Shown: in pieces, positions 34,102 through 45,190 of the stretch | Position numbering within the stretch: position 1 is the first letter of the stretch | Layout: each line of letters begins with the position of its first letter | Assembly: GCF_900101785.1 (NCBI RefSeq) | Contig: NZ_LT629688.1 | Location: 3,410,001-3,474,000, forward strand | Length of the DNA: 64,000 bases | Direction: 5' to 3' | Source: Auraticoccus monumenti | GTDB lineage: Bacteria > Actinomycetota > Actinomycetes > Propionibacteriales > Propionibacteriaceae | Program-made: the position numbers and the translations under genes | The notes under the pieces: model-generated | The model's database searches: none | What the model was told of the DNA's origin: nothing | What the model saw: the letters and a program-made list of their open reading frames with translations, nothing else

Positions 34102-34112
34102 ACCGTCGGTGC

Positions 34113-35375
34113 TCAGACCGGGGTCGGCGTCCGGTCCGCCGTCGCCGCCTCCACCGGGACCTCCTCGCGGAAGAACAGGAAGAAGAAGATCGAGACCACC
34201 ACGGCCAGCCCGGCCGGGATCAGCCAGATCGAGGTCCAGGCGTGGCCGCCCTCGGTGACGTAGGCGTCGACGATCGGGCCCGAGATCAGCGAGCCGATCA
34301 GCAGACCGAGACCGTAGGTCGCCATCGAGATCAGGCCCTGGGCGGAGCTGCGGACGTGGGAGGGGGCGTACTTGTCGGTGTAGATCTGACCGGCCACGAA
34401 GAAGAAGTCGTAGCAGATGCCGTGCAGGACCAGGCCGATCAGGATCATCCAGAACATGGAGCCGGTGTCGCCGAAACCGAACAGCACGTAGCGCAGCGCC
34501 CAGGCCAGCATGCCCACCAGCAGCGTCTTCTTGAACCCGAGCCGGCGGAGCAGGAACGGCATCGCCAGCAGGAACAGCGCCTCCGACATCTGCCCCAGCG
34601 ACTGGTAGGCCGCCGCCGCCTGGACGCCGCTCTCGTTGAGGTAGAGGTTGGTGAAGTTGTAGTAGAAGGCCAGCGGGATGCAGATCAGGACCGAGGAGAT
34701 GAAGAAGGTCAGGTAGGAGCGGCTCTTCAGCAGACCGAGCGCGTCCAGACCGAGCAGCTGCCCGATCGAGCCACCGCGGTCGCGGCCCCGCGGCGGGGTG
34801 TCGGGCAGGAAGAAGGCGAACACCCCGAGGAGGGCCGAGCCGACCGCGGCCATCAGGAAGGTGAGCTCGAGGCTGCCACCCTGCTCCCAGCCGAACCAGC
34901 CGATGATGAGACCGGCCACGATCCAGCCCAGGGTGCCGAAGACGCGGATGGCCGGGAACTGCTTCTCGGGGTCGCGGAGCTGGTTGAACGAGATCGAGTT
35001 GACCAGACCGAGGGTCGGCATGAAGACGATCATGTAGACCAGCGCGGCACCGAAGAAGGGGCCGAAGGATCCCGCCTGGCCGGCCAGGAACATCATCACC
35101 GCGGCCACCAGGTGCAGCACCCCGAACACCTTCTGGGCGGCGAAGTACCGGTCCGCGACCAGCCCCACCACCAGCGGGGCGAGGATGGCCCCGAGGGACT
35201 GGGTCAGGAAGGCGAGGCTGATCTGGCTCCCGCTCGCGCCGAGCTCCTGGGCCAGGTAGGTGCCGAGGGTGACGAACCAGGCACCCCAGACGAAGAACTC
35301 CAGGAACATCATCGCCGACAGCTTGACCCGGACGACCGGGTCGAGTCGGGCCGGGCTCTCAGCACGGAGGGACAT
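34113..35375 (-). CDS. MFS transporter, nucleoside:H+ symporter (NupG/NHS)-like (420 aa)
   Basis: Twelve TM segments with the NHS-family start FLEFFVWGAWFVTLGTYLAQ (compare E. coli NupG/XapB, which begin similarly) and a long central loop (PDTPPRGRDRGGSIGQLLG). GLVNSISFNQLRDPEKQFPA and SAQGLISMATYGLGLLIG are further family features. Probably a proton-coupled nucleoside importer. I chose ATG 35375 because the conserved sequence begins there and GGAGCCCACG precedes it. Confidence 0.85.
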   Translation of the reverse strand: MSLRAESPARLDPVVRVKLSAMMFLEFFVWGAWFVTLGTYLAQELGASGSQISLAFLTQSLGAILAPLVVGLVADRYFAAQKVFGVLHLVAAVMMFLAGQAGSFGPFFGAALVYMIVFMPTLGLVNSISFNQLRDPEKQFPAIRVFGTLGWIVAGLIIGWFGWEQGGSLELTFLMAAVGSALLGVFAFFLPDTPPRGRDRGGSIGQLLGLDALGLLKSRSYLTFFISSVLICIPLAFYYNFTNLYLNESGVQAAAAYQSLGQMSEALFLLAMPFLLRRLGFKKTLLVGMLAWALRYVLFGFGDTGSMFWMILIGLVLHGICYDFFFVAGQIYTDKYAPSHVRSSAQGLISMATYGLGLLIGSLISGPIVDAYVTEGGHAWTSIWLIPAGLAVVVSIFFFLFFREEVPVEAATADRTPTPV

Positions 35376-35499
35376 CGTGGGCTCCTGACCTGGACGTGGT
35401 TGCGGCGGGACCGCCACCGGTGACAGGACTGTAGGGCGCGGCACCGGGGCTGCACCAGAGCCGCGCCGTCGTGTCGGCGCCGGGTCCTACGATGGCGGC

Positions 35500-35916
35500 G
35501 TGACTGCCGCCGCCGACGTCGTGTGCCAGATCGTCGCGGGCGAGCTGGAGGCCGCCGTGGTCACCCGGACGCCGGAGCTGATCGCCTTCCTCGACCACCG
35601 GCCGGTGTTCAAGGGCCACGTGCTGATCGCCCCGCTCGCCCACGTGGAGACCGCGCTGGAGCTGCCCCGGGAGCTGATGACGCCGCTGCTGGTGCTGGCC
35701 CAGCGGGTGGCCCGGGCCCAGGCCGACGTGCTCGGCGCCCACGGCACCTTCATGGCCGTCAACAACGTGGTCAGCCAGTCGGTGCCGCACCTGCACCTGC
35801 ACGTGGTGCCCCGGCGCCGCAAGGACGGGTTGCGCGGGTTCTTCTGGCCGCGGACCCGCTACGCCGAGGGCGAGGCCGCCCGGATGGCCGCCGACCTCGG
35901 CGCCGCCCTGGACTGA
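35500..35916 (+). CDS. HIT family protein (138 aa)
   Basis: Histidine triad HLHLHVVP at residues 97-104 (His97, 99, 101 being the triad, with the preceding PVFKGHVLIAP at 35-45). HIT hydrolases act on nucleotide conjugates such as AMP-lysine or Ap4A. GTG 35500 lies 6 nt after a -10 TACGAT with no Shine-Dalgarno, indicating a leaderless transcript. Convergent with acnA. Confidence 0.9.
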   Translation: MTAAADVVCQIVAGELEAAVVTRTPELIAFLDHRPVFKGHVLIAPLAHVETALELPRELMTPLLVLAQRVARAQADVLGAHGTFMAVNNVVSQSVPHLHLHVVPRRRKDGLRGFFWPRTRYAEGEAARMAADLGAALD

Positions 35917-35985
35917 GCCGCTCTCCCCCGGCCAGCAAGCCCCGACTCCCCGGGCCTGCGAACGCGATGCCCCCCGTACGACGCC

Positions 35986-36021
35986 ACGAGGGGCCCCCGA
36001 CCGTGGTCGGGAGCCCCTCGT
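35986..36021. terminator. Bidirectional terminator hairpin between the HIT gene and acnA
   Basis: ACGAGGGGC-CCCCGACC pairs with GGTCGGG-AGCCCCTCGT: about 16 pairs around a 2-nt centre, 21 bp after the acnA stop and 70 bp after the HIT gene. Confidence 0.75.
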
Positions 36022-36041
36022 CAGGACGTCGGCGGGAGGCC

Positions 36042-38999
<2,958 letters not shown>

Positions 39000-39027
39000 G
39001 GGGGCTCACTTCCCGGTCTGCGATTTG

Positions 39028-39058
39028 TCTTGACCTCAAGATATCACCGGCCCGGTGA
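39028..39058 (-). promoter_or_regulatory. Palindromes upstream of acnA
   Basis: TCTTGACCTCAAGA (39028-39041) has perfect 6-bp arms, followed directly by TCACCGGCCCGGTGA (39044-39058), perfect except its centre. The first is of the type bound by MarR-family regulators of aconitase genes in streptomycetes (TamR, from memory, not verified). The minus-strand TATCTT is a possible -10. Confidence 0.5.
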
Positions 39059-39274
39059 CATCGGAACACCGACACCCAGTGCACCACGCGGGCGGGCGGC
39101 AGCGGCGGGGCACCCTCCGGGTCCTCGCGCGCCATCACCCTGCGGACGGCCAGGACCGCCACGCACGCCACGCGGTGCTCCTCGCGGAGGCACCGACGGT
39201 CCCGGCCGTGAGCGCTCCCCCACCGTCACGGAGTCGTCGGGAGCAGAGCCGGTCCGTCGGGTCCGGGGCCTCGC

Positions 39275-40474
39275 TCAGTGCGTCTCCGAGGACCCTCCGG
39301 CGCGGATGTCGGTGTCGATGAACTGACGAGCCACCGCCACGTCGGTGGACGAGTGGGCGAGGATGGACAGACTGACCGTCAGGGCCGTCAGGTGGAACAG
39401 CTCGTCGGCCAGGTCGACCCCGGACTCCAGCACGATGAGTCCGTAGACGACCGAGGCGAACCCCTTCGGACCGAACCACATGGCGGCCGCCTGCTCGCGC
39501 GGACCCAGTCCGGAGCCGCTGAAGGACAGCCCGAGCGCGACCGGGCGCGCGACGACGAGGGCGAGGACGGCGAAGACCCAGCCGGTCCAGGCGATCTCCT
39601 CGACGAGGAAGGTGGGCGTCATCAGGGCCGCGAAGACCAGGACCGCCACGAGCTTCAGCTGCTCGGCCACCAGCTCACCCAGCTGCTCGAACTCGTGGCG
39701 GAGCTCCTGGGACATGGTCGCGACGGTGGCCCCGGCGGCGAAGGCCCCCAGGAAGAGGTTGGCCTGCGTGGTGAGGCACAGCCCGAGCACCAGCAGGCCC
39801 ACGGCTGCTGGCAGCAGCGGCTGCAGGCGCTGGACGGCGGAGAAGAAGCGCAGACGCTCCAGCCGCAGCACCGACCAGGGCACGGCGACGCCGATGACCA
39901 CCCCGAGCGCGAGCTCCGTGGCCAGGGTCCAGCCGCTCGCCTCCGTACCGCCTGCTGCGGCGAGCAGGACCAGGACGATCGGGAGCGCCAGGCCGTCGTT
40001 CACCCCGGACTCGACGTTGAGCAGGTGACGCAGCCGCGGCGGCACCTCCCGCCTCCCGACGATGGCAGCCGCGAACACCGGGTCGGTGGGTGAGAGCACG
40101 GCCCCCAGCAGCAGCGACTCCAGCCAGGGCAGGCCCACCACCCAGTGCGCCAACGCCGCGGTGACCAGCAACGTGAGCGGGAGCCCGAGCACCAGCGCAC
40201 GGCCCGGCAGCCGCCAGGCTCGCCGCAGGTCCGTGACGCCGACCCGCATCCCGTCGCTGTACAGCACCGAGAACAGCGCGAGCTCGGCCAGCACCGACAC
40301 CGCCGGGTCGCCGGACTGCACCTGGAGCACGTCCAGGACGCCGGGACCGAGCAGGAAGCCCGCCACCAGGAACAGCACCGCTGTCGACAGCACCGTCCGA
40401 TCCGCCAGCTCCGACAGCAGCACCGCGACCACGAGCACCGCGGAGAAGCACACCACCAACGTCGCGATGTCCAT
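39275..40474 (-). CDS. Cation:proton antiporter, CPA1/NhaP type (399 aa)
   Basis: About 12 TM segments. Family motifs: AVLFLVAGFLLGPGVLDV, GAVLSPTDPVFAAAIVG (the antiporter TDP motif near residue 130) and NVESGVNDGLALPIVLVLLA (ESGxNDG near 155), followed by a short C-terminal tail. Probably exchanges Na+ or K+ for H+ across the cytoplasmic membrane. ATG 40474 chosen at MDIATLV; an unconvincing open frame continues upstream. Confidence 0.9.
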   Translation of the reverse strand: MDIATLVVCFSAVLVVAVLLSELADRTVLSTAVLFLVAGFLLGPGVLDVLQVQSGDPAVSVLAELALFSVLYSDGMRVGVTDLRRAWRLPGRALVLGLPLTLLVTAALAHWVVGLPWLESLLLGAVLSPTDPVFAAAIVGRREVPPRLRHLLNVESGVNDGLALPIVLVLLAAAGGTEASGWTLATELALGVVIGVAVPWSVLRLERLRFFSAVQRLQPLLPAAVGLLVLGLCLTTQANLFLGAFAAGATVATMSQELRHEFEQLGELVAEQLKLVAVLVFAALMTPTFLVEEIAWTGWVFAVLALVVARPVALGLSFSGSGLGPREQAAAMWFGPKGFASVVYGLIVLESGVDLADELFHLTALTVSLSILAHSSTDVAVARQFIDTDIRAGGSSETH

Positions 40475-40652
40475 GTGGCGTCCTAGCTCCTTCCACGTCG
40501 GTCGGTGACGTCGCGGCGCTCCCACGCTGCACGACCTCGGGTGGGGACCGGCCTGGGTCCCGCCGACCCGCCCTCGCGCTCGGTGTCGCACTGCGCGTGC
40601 TGGCTCCACCCGGTCACCGAGGGGGCCGGTCGGACAGCTGGCCGGACCTGGA

Positions 40653-41153
40653 TCACATCAGCCACGGGATGATCCGCCCGTCCGCCAGACCGATCGTCTC
40701 CTCCGCGGGAGCGGCCTCGACGGCGGTCATGAAGGCCTCGAGACCCCGCTCGAGGGCGCGTCGGTCGGCGGGGCCCATCCGGGAGACGACGTCGTCGACG
40801 AGTCGCCTCCGACTGCTCATCAGCTCGGCCACGAACCGGGCTCCGTCGGCGGTCAGCGCCAGCACCGTGCTGCGACCGTCCTGAGGGTCGGGTGCGCGCA
40901 GGACCCGGCCAGTGGTGACGAGCTGGTCGCAGGTGCGGCTGGCGTTGGAGGGGTTGACGTCGAGGTGCTGGGCGATCGTGGTGAGGTTCATCGGCCCCCG
41001 GGTGTCCAGGAGCACCAGCACCCGCAGCTGGGGCACGGTGATCTGCTCGGCGACGTCGTGGAGGGTCCGGGCGACGATCGCGGTCAGGGTCCGCGAGACC
41101 GTCATCATCGCCTCGGTGGTCCGGGCCTGCTGCTCGTCCACGTCGTCCCTCAC
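40653..41153 (-). CDS. MarR family transcriptional regulator (166 aa)
   Basis: Winged helix: ITVPQLRVLVLLDTRGPMNL, TTIAQHLDVNPSNASRTCDQ, LVTTGRVLRAPDPQDGRSTV. The wing (DPQDGRST) is diagnostic of MarR proteins. GTG 41153 overlaps the stop of the upstream transporter gene (GTGA), so translation is likely coupled; GTG 41141 is an alternative. As the last gene of the formate-dehydrogenase-like operon it probably regulates that operon. Confidence 0.88.
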   Translation of the reverse strand: MRDDVDEQQARTTEAMMTVSRTLTAIVARTLHDVAEQITVPQLRVLVLLDTRGPMNLTTIAQHLDVNPSNASRTCDQLVTTGRVLRAPDPQDGRSTVLALTADGARFVAELMSSRRRLVDDVVSRMGPADRRALERGLEAFMTAVEAAPAEETIGLADGRIIPWLM

Positions 41154-41833
41154 AGCTGCTCGCGCACGCCGGGTTCGGTGGCGACGTGGTCGAGCTGGTC
41201 GACCATCCGGCCCTCCACCGCCTTCCGGCTGGCGCCGGTGCGGCCGAGCGGGAGCACGGTCCGTGACTCGCTCCCCTCGAGCTCCAGGGCCAGGGCGGCG
41301 TAGCCGCTCAGGACGGCCAGGGCGATGCCGACCCACCCGGCAGCGTGCATCCAGGTGCGTCCTCCGTCGAGCTCGGCGACGCCGGTCACCGCGAAGCGGG
41401 TGGCGCTGGTGAGGATGACGAGGGCCGGGACCGCCTTGTGGCGGGCCGCCACGGCCGGGACCAGGAGGCACGCCGCTGAGAGGAGCAGGATGACGCCGAG
41501 TCCCGCGCTGGTGGTGCCGGGTGCGGAGGTGAGGGTGGCCAGGCAGGCCGCGGCCCAGGTGCCCGAGAGGATGCCCATGCCGGTCGCGGCCACCGGGTCA
41601 CGGGCCAGGAACCCCATGACCGCGGCCAGGAGCTGCAGCGGCACCGTGAGGACGAGCACCCCGAGTGCGACGGTGTGCCCCTGGTCCTGCGGGACCCAGG
41701 AGAGCTGCACGCTGGCGAACGCGACGGTGGCGACCGTCAGCGCGAGGAACCCGAGGGGCAACGGGCTGGCGATCGGGCGAAGCACGACCCGGACCGCGGA
41801 GGTCGGGTCCGGTACGGGGGTCTCGTGGCTCAC
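41150..41833 (-). CDS. GPR1/FUN34/YaaH-like membrane transporter (227 aa)
   Basis: Six TM segments starting with ASPLPLGFLALTVATVAFAS (compare the NPxPLGL start of acetate/succinate transporters). MGFLARDPVAATGMGILSGT corresponds to the FAGDPFGATAF-type motif, and TSATRFAVTGVAELDG to the C-terminal portion. I am fairly sure of the superfamily but not the substrate; acetate, formate or another small acid is plausible in this context. GTG 41833 start, 8 bp after the 173-aa gene; its stop overlaps the MarR gene start. Confidence 0.65.
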   Translation of the reverse strand: MSHETPVPDPTSAVRVVLRPIASPLPLGFLALTVATVAFASVQLSWVPQDQGHTVALGVLVLTVPLQLLAAVMGFLARDPVAATGMGILSGTWAAACLATLTSAPGTTSAGLGVILLLSAACLLVPAVAARHKAVPALVILTSATRFAVTGVAELDGGRTWMHAAGWVGIALAVLSGYAALALELEGSESRTVLPLGRTGASRKAVEGRMVDQLDHVATEPGVREQL

Positions 41834-41841
41834 AGGGGTCC

Positions 41842-42363
41842 TCAGCCGGTGACCATGACCTGGGCGGCGGTGGCCTTGACCATCGAGTTCGCCCACCTCA
41901 TCTGGCGCAGGGTCTCGGGGTGGCAGTCCTCGGCGACGGCGAGGAGCTCGCGGTCCTTCATGGCCTGGGCGGTCTGCGCGAGGACCTCCCAGTCCAGGGA
42001 GACCCCGGCTGCGGTGCGGTGGAGGTGGCGCAGGTCGGCCAGCAGCACGAGCGCCGGCTCGTGGAAGCGCCCGGTGAGCTCCGCGCCCTTCTGCTGGATC
42101 CGGGCCAGCAGCGTCGCCTCGTCCTCCGCCTCGGGGTCGAGCTCGAGCCCGTAGTCCCGACCGACCTCGCTGAGGCGTCGGACGTGCTCGCGGGACCACC
42201 GGGCGACGTCGCGGGCCACGTGGAAGACCTCGTGGTCGACCTCGTGCCGGTCCGAGAGGCTGCGCAGGTCCTTGCTGAGGTCGCTCTCGGCCCGGTGCAG
42301 CTCCTCGATCGCCGCGCCGACCTTGTTGCCGTGCAGGCTCCGCAGGGTCTGGGTGATGTTCAT
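41842..42363 (-). CDS. Hypothetical four-helix protein of the formate-dehydrogenase-like operon (173 aa)
   Basis: Almost entirely helical with regularly spaced His residues (HEVDHEVFHVARDVARWSRE, EPALVLLADLRHLHRTAAG). This could indicate a ferritin/hemerythrin-like bundle, but I recognise no family. The start overlaps the end of the Mo-enzyme gene by 4 bp, so the two are co-translated. A role as accessory or electron-transfer-related protein is conceivable but unproven. Confidence 0.65.
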   Translation of the reverse strand: MNITQTLRSLHGNKVGAAIEELHRAESDLSKDLRSLSDRHEVDHEVFHVARDVARWSREHVRRLSEVGRDYGLELDPEAEDEATLLARIQQKGAELTGRFHEPALVLLADLRHLHRTAAGVSLDWEVLAQTAQAMKDRELLAVAEDCHPETLRQMRWANSMVKATAAQVMVTG

Positions 42364-44840
42364 CGGGCACCTTCCTGGTCGTGCAGCGTCTCCTCCGACA
42401 GGGCGGTGTCGTCCCCCCTGGTGGGTGGGACCGCCGCACCGACCGGTCGTGAGGCGGTCGTGGTCGGCGCCGGCGCGGGGGTCCCGTCGGAGGCCGAGAC
42501 CCGGGTGGCGGCGGCGGCGGCCGTCTTGAAGATCGGCTGCTTCGAGGCGGCGTCCCAGTCGGTGCGGGTCAGCTCGTTCGCGGCACGGGTGTGGCGGTCG
42601 GGCCCGTCCCCCACCGGGGTGTCCCAGTAGCCGTAGTGGAACGGCAGGAACAGCACACCGTCGCGGATGCCGCTGATGCGGAGCCGGGCGTGCACCTCAC
42701 CGCGCTCCGTGCTGATGCGCAGGAGGTCGCCCTCGGCCCACCCGGCCCGGGCGGCGTCACCGGCCGAGGCCTCCACCCACACCTCGCGGGCGGCAGCCTG
42801 CAGCTGCGGGGCGCGGCCGGTCTTGGTCCTCGTGTGGAAGTGGTACAGCGTGCGCCCGCTGATGAGGTGGAAGGGGTGGTCCGCCGTCGGCACCTCGTGC
42901 GGGGGCAGGTACTCGGCCGCCTTGATGACCGCCTTCGCCTCCGGGTTCAGCGCCTTGTACTCCGTCGGCGACACGGGGGCACCGGTGACCAGGTCCTTGC
43001 CGTAGCTCTCGCAGTAGCTCGGATCGGACCAGAAGCGCCCGTCGACGTAGATGTGCTCGGTGCCGTCGGGGTGCTCGTCGTTGCAGGGCCACTGGATCCC
43101 GCTGCCGCCGCGGAGCTTGTCGTAGGACAGGCCGGTGTAGTCGCAGGGCCGGCCGCGGGTGCACTCCTTCCAGCCCTCGAACGCCTCCTCCGGGGTCGTC
43201 CACTTGACCAGCGGGTCGCCGTCCTTGTCGCGGAGGTCCAGCCTGCGGGCGTAGTCCAGCAGGATGTCCAGGTCGGGCCGAGCCTCCCCCGGCGGCTCGA
43301 CGGCCTTCTCCGACAGGTGGACGGTCCGGTCCACGTTGGTGAACGTGCCCGTCTTCTCGCCCCAGGTCGCGGCCGGCAGCACCACGTCGGCCAGCTGCGC
43401 GGTCTCGGAGAGGAAGATGTCCTGCACCACCAGGAACAGCCGTTCCTGGGACAGGATGCTGCGCATCCGGGCCAGCTCGGGCATGGACACCGCCGGGTTG
43501 GTCGCGGTCACGTAGAGGAGGCGGACCGAGCCGTCCTCGACGTAGCGCATGATCTGCATCGCGTGCGTGGGCGAGGTGTAGTGCGGGATGTCCATCGGGT
43601 CGATGTTCCAGACCCTCGCCAGGTCCTCGATGTGGGCGTCGTTGGACCAGTTCCGGAACGCCGGCAGGTCGCCGTCGGCGCCCGCCTCCCGGGTGTTCTG
43701 CGCGGTGGGCTGCCCGTTCATCTGCAGGATCCCGCAGCCCGGCCTGCCGAGCATGCCGCGGACGATGTGGACGTTGTTGACCTGGACCGCGGCGGCCGTG
43801 GACTGGTGGGACTGGTAGAAGCCCTGCAGCACCGTCGACACCAGCCGCTGGGAGCTGCCGATCAGCCGGGCCGCCTCCCGCAGCTCCTCGGCCGGGACGT
43901 CACACACCTTCGCCGCACGCTCGACGGTGCAGCCCCTCGTCATCTTCTCGAGCTCGGCGAAGCCGACCGCGTGCGCCTCGACGTACCCGTGGTCGACCCA
44001 GTCGTGCTCGAGCAGCTCGTGCAGCAGGGCGTTCATCAGCATCACGTTGGTGCCGGGCCGCGGGGCGAGGTGCACGGTCGCGTGGTCCGCGACCGGGGTC
44101 CGGCGGGGGTCCACGCACACGATCTTCGGCGGGTTGGGTCCCGCCAGCCGGTCCAGGATGCGTGTCCACAGCACCGTCTGGGTCTCGGCCATGTTGTGGC
44201 CGTAGAGGCAGATGACGTCGGCGTGGTCGATGTCGGTGTAGGAGCCGGGCTGTCCGTCGGAGGCGAAGGACTCCTTCAGCGCGGCGGCCGCCGTGGCGGT
44301 GCACAACCGGGTGTTGCCGTCGACGTGGCTGGTGCCGATCCCACCGTGGGCGATGAGCCCGAGGGTGTAGTACTCCTCCAGGAACAGCTGCCCGGAGGTG
44401 TAGAACGCGATGGACGACGGTCCGCGCTCCTCCAGCAGCTCGGTCGTGCGACCGGCCACCGCAGCCATGGCGGTCTCCCAGTCGCACTCGACGAGCTCCC
44501 CGTCCCGGCGGATCAGCGGCCGGGTCAGGCGGTCGGGGGAGTGGTTGGCCTGCCACCCGTAGAGGTCCTTGGGACCGAGCCGGCCGTGGTTGACGCGGTC
44601 CTCGGCCCGTCCCCGGACCCCGACGATCCTGCCGTCCTTCACCGCGATGTCCAGCGCGTCGCCGTTGGAGTGCAGGATCGACGCCGACTGCGTCCAGGAG
44701 TCCACGTCGGACTCCGTCAGGCCCTCGGCCAGGTGCGCGTCCACCCGCACCGGCCACTCCTCACCCGGCCCGTAGGCCGTCCTGGTCCCCCAGGGCTCCG
44801 CGATCCGGTCGACGCGTCCCATCCGCTCATCGCCTCTCAT
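42360..44840 (-). CDS. Molybdopterin oxidoreductase, formate-dehydrogenase-like, lacking the N-terminal [4Fe-4S] site (826 aa)
   Basis: Complete Mo-bis-MGD enzyme of the DMSO-reductase family. The N-terminal segment that normally holds four cluster cysteines reads WTQSASILHSNGDALDIAVK (about residues 45-65): no Cys. A probable Mo-ligand Cys remains in RLCTATAAAALKESF (near 180). MGD-binding motifs follow: YGHNMAETQT, NPAVSMPELARMRSI and VVLPAATWGEKTGTFTN; the C-terminal dinucleotide-binding domain starts at HLISGRTLYHFHT. Closest in character to FdhF-like assimilatory oxidoreductases. ATG 44840 chosen; ATG 44822 is possible. First gene of an operon with the next three. Confidence 0.85.
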   Translation of the reverse strand: MRGDERMGRVDRIAEPWGTRTAYGPGEEWPVRVDAHLAEGLTESDVDSWTQSASILHSNGDALDIAVKDGRIVGVRGRAEDRVNHGRLGPKDLYGWQANHSPDRLTRPLIRRDGELVECDWETAMAAVAGRTTELLEERGPSSIAFYTSGQLFLEEYYTLGLIAHGGIGTSHVDGNTRLCTATAAAALKESFASDGQPGSYTDIDHADVICLYGHNMAETQTVLWTRILDRLAGPNPPKIVCVDPRRTPVADHATVHLAPRPGTNVMLMNALLHELLEHDWVDHGYVEAHAVGFAELEKMTRGCTVERAAKVCDVPAEELREAARLIGSSQRLVSTVLQGFYQSHQSTAAAVQVNNVHIVRGMLGRPGCGILQMNGQPTAQNTREAGADGDLPAFRNWSNDAHIEDLARVWNIDPMDIPHYTSPTHAMQIMRYVEDGSVRLLYVTATNPAVSMPELARMRSILSQERLFLVVQDIFLSETAQLADVVLPAATWGEKTGTFTNVDRTVHLSEKAVEPPGEARPDLDILLDYARRLDLRDKDGDPLVKWTTPEEAFEGWKECTRGRPCDYTGLSYDKLRGGSGIQWPCNDEHPDGTEHIYVDGRFWSDPSYCESYGKDLVTGAPVSPTEYKALNPEAKAVIKAAEYLPPHEVPTADHPFHLISGRTLYHFHTRTKTGRAPQLQAAAREVWVEASAGDAARAGWAEGDLLRISTERGEVHARLRISGIRDGVLFLPFHYGYWDTPVGDGPDRHTRAANELTRTDWDAASKQPIFKTAAAAATRVSASDGTPAPAPTTTASRPVGAAVPPTRGDDTALSEETLHDQEGAR

Positions 44841-45190
44841 CTGCTCGCCGTGCTGCGCCGGCGGGCTGGTCGGGTCTCGATACGGCTGCCGTACCCGCGC
44901 CCGGCAGGTGCATGCGTTCGCGCAACGACTTCTTTGCGCCGACGCATGCGACCTCGCGTCGGGCGGCCAGGGACCGAGCCGGCGCACCCGCAGGAGCACA
45001 CCGGTCGGAGCCGACTGCCTCCCGGCCCTGGCCCCGGCGACCCGGGCGCTGGTCGTCGGCCTACCCGCGTCACCGCCGTCGCCGGGCTGGCCGGCAGGCA
45101 GGCACCGAGCAGCCGACGCGGGTCAGCGCGTGGGCGGACCGGGTTGGACGTGGGCTGGGTGCGTCACCAGGAGCGGGACCGTCACCGCCC
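44841..45190. other. Regulatory/intergenic region upstream of the Mo-enzyme gene
   Basis: No gene seen. It contains two palindromes close to the Mo-enzyme start and otherwise GC-rich sequence up to the end of the RNA methyltransferase gene. Confidence 0.5.
44881..44949 (-). promoter_or_regulatory. Two palindromes upstream of the Mo-enzyme operon
   Basis: TACGGCTGCCGTA (44881-44893, perfect 13-mer) and a larger inverted repeat GCATGCGTTCGCGCAA (44910-44925) / TTGCGCCGACGCATGC (44934-44949) with two mismatches in 16 bp and an 8-nt spacer. They lie 41-110 bp upstream of the ATG, where an operator or activator site is expected. Confidence 0.5.
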
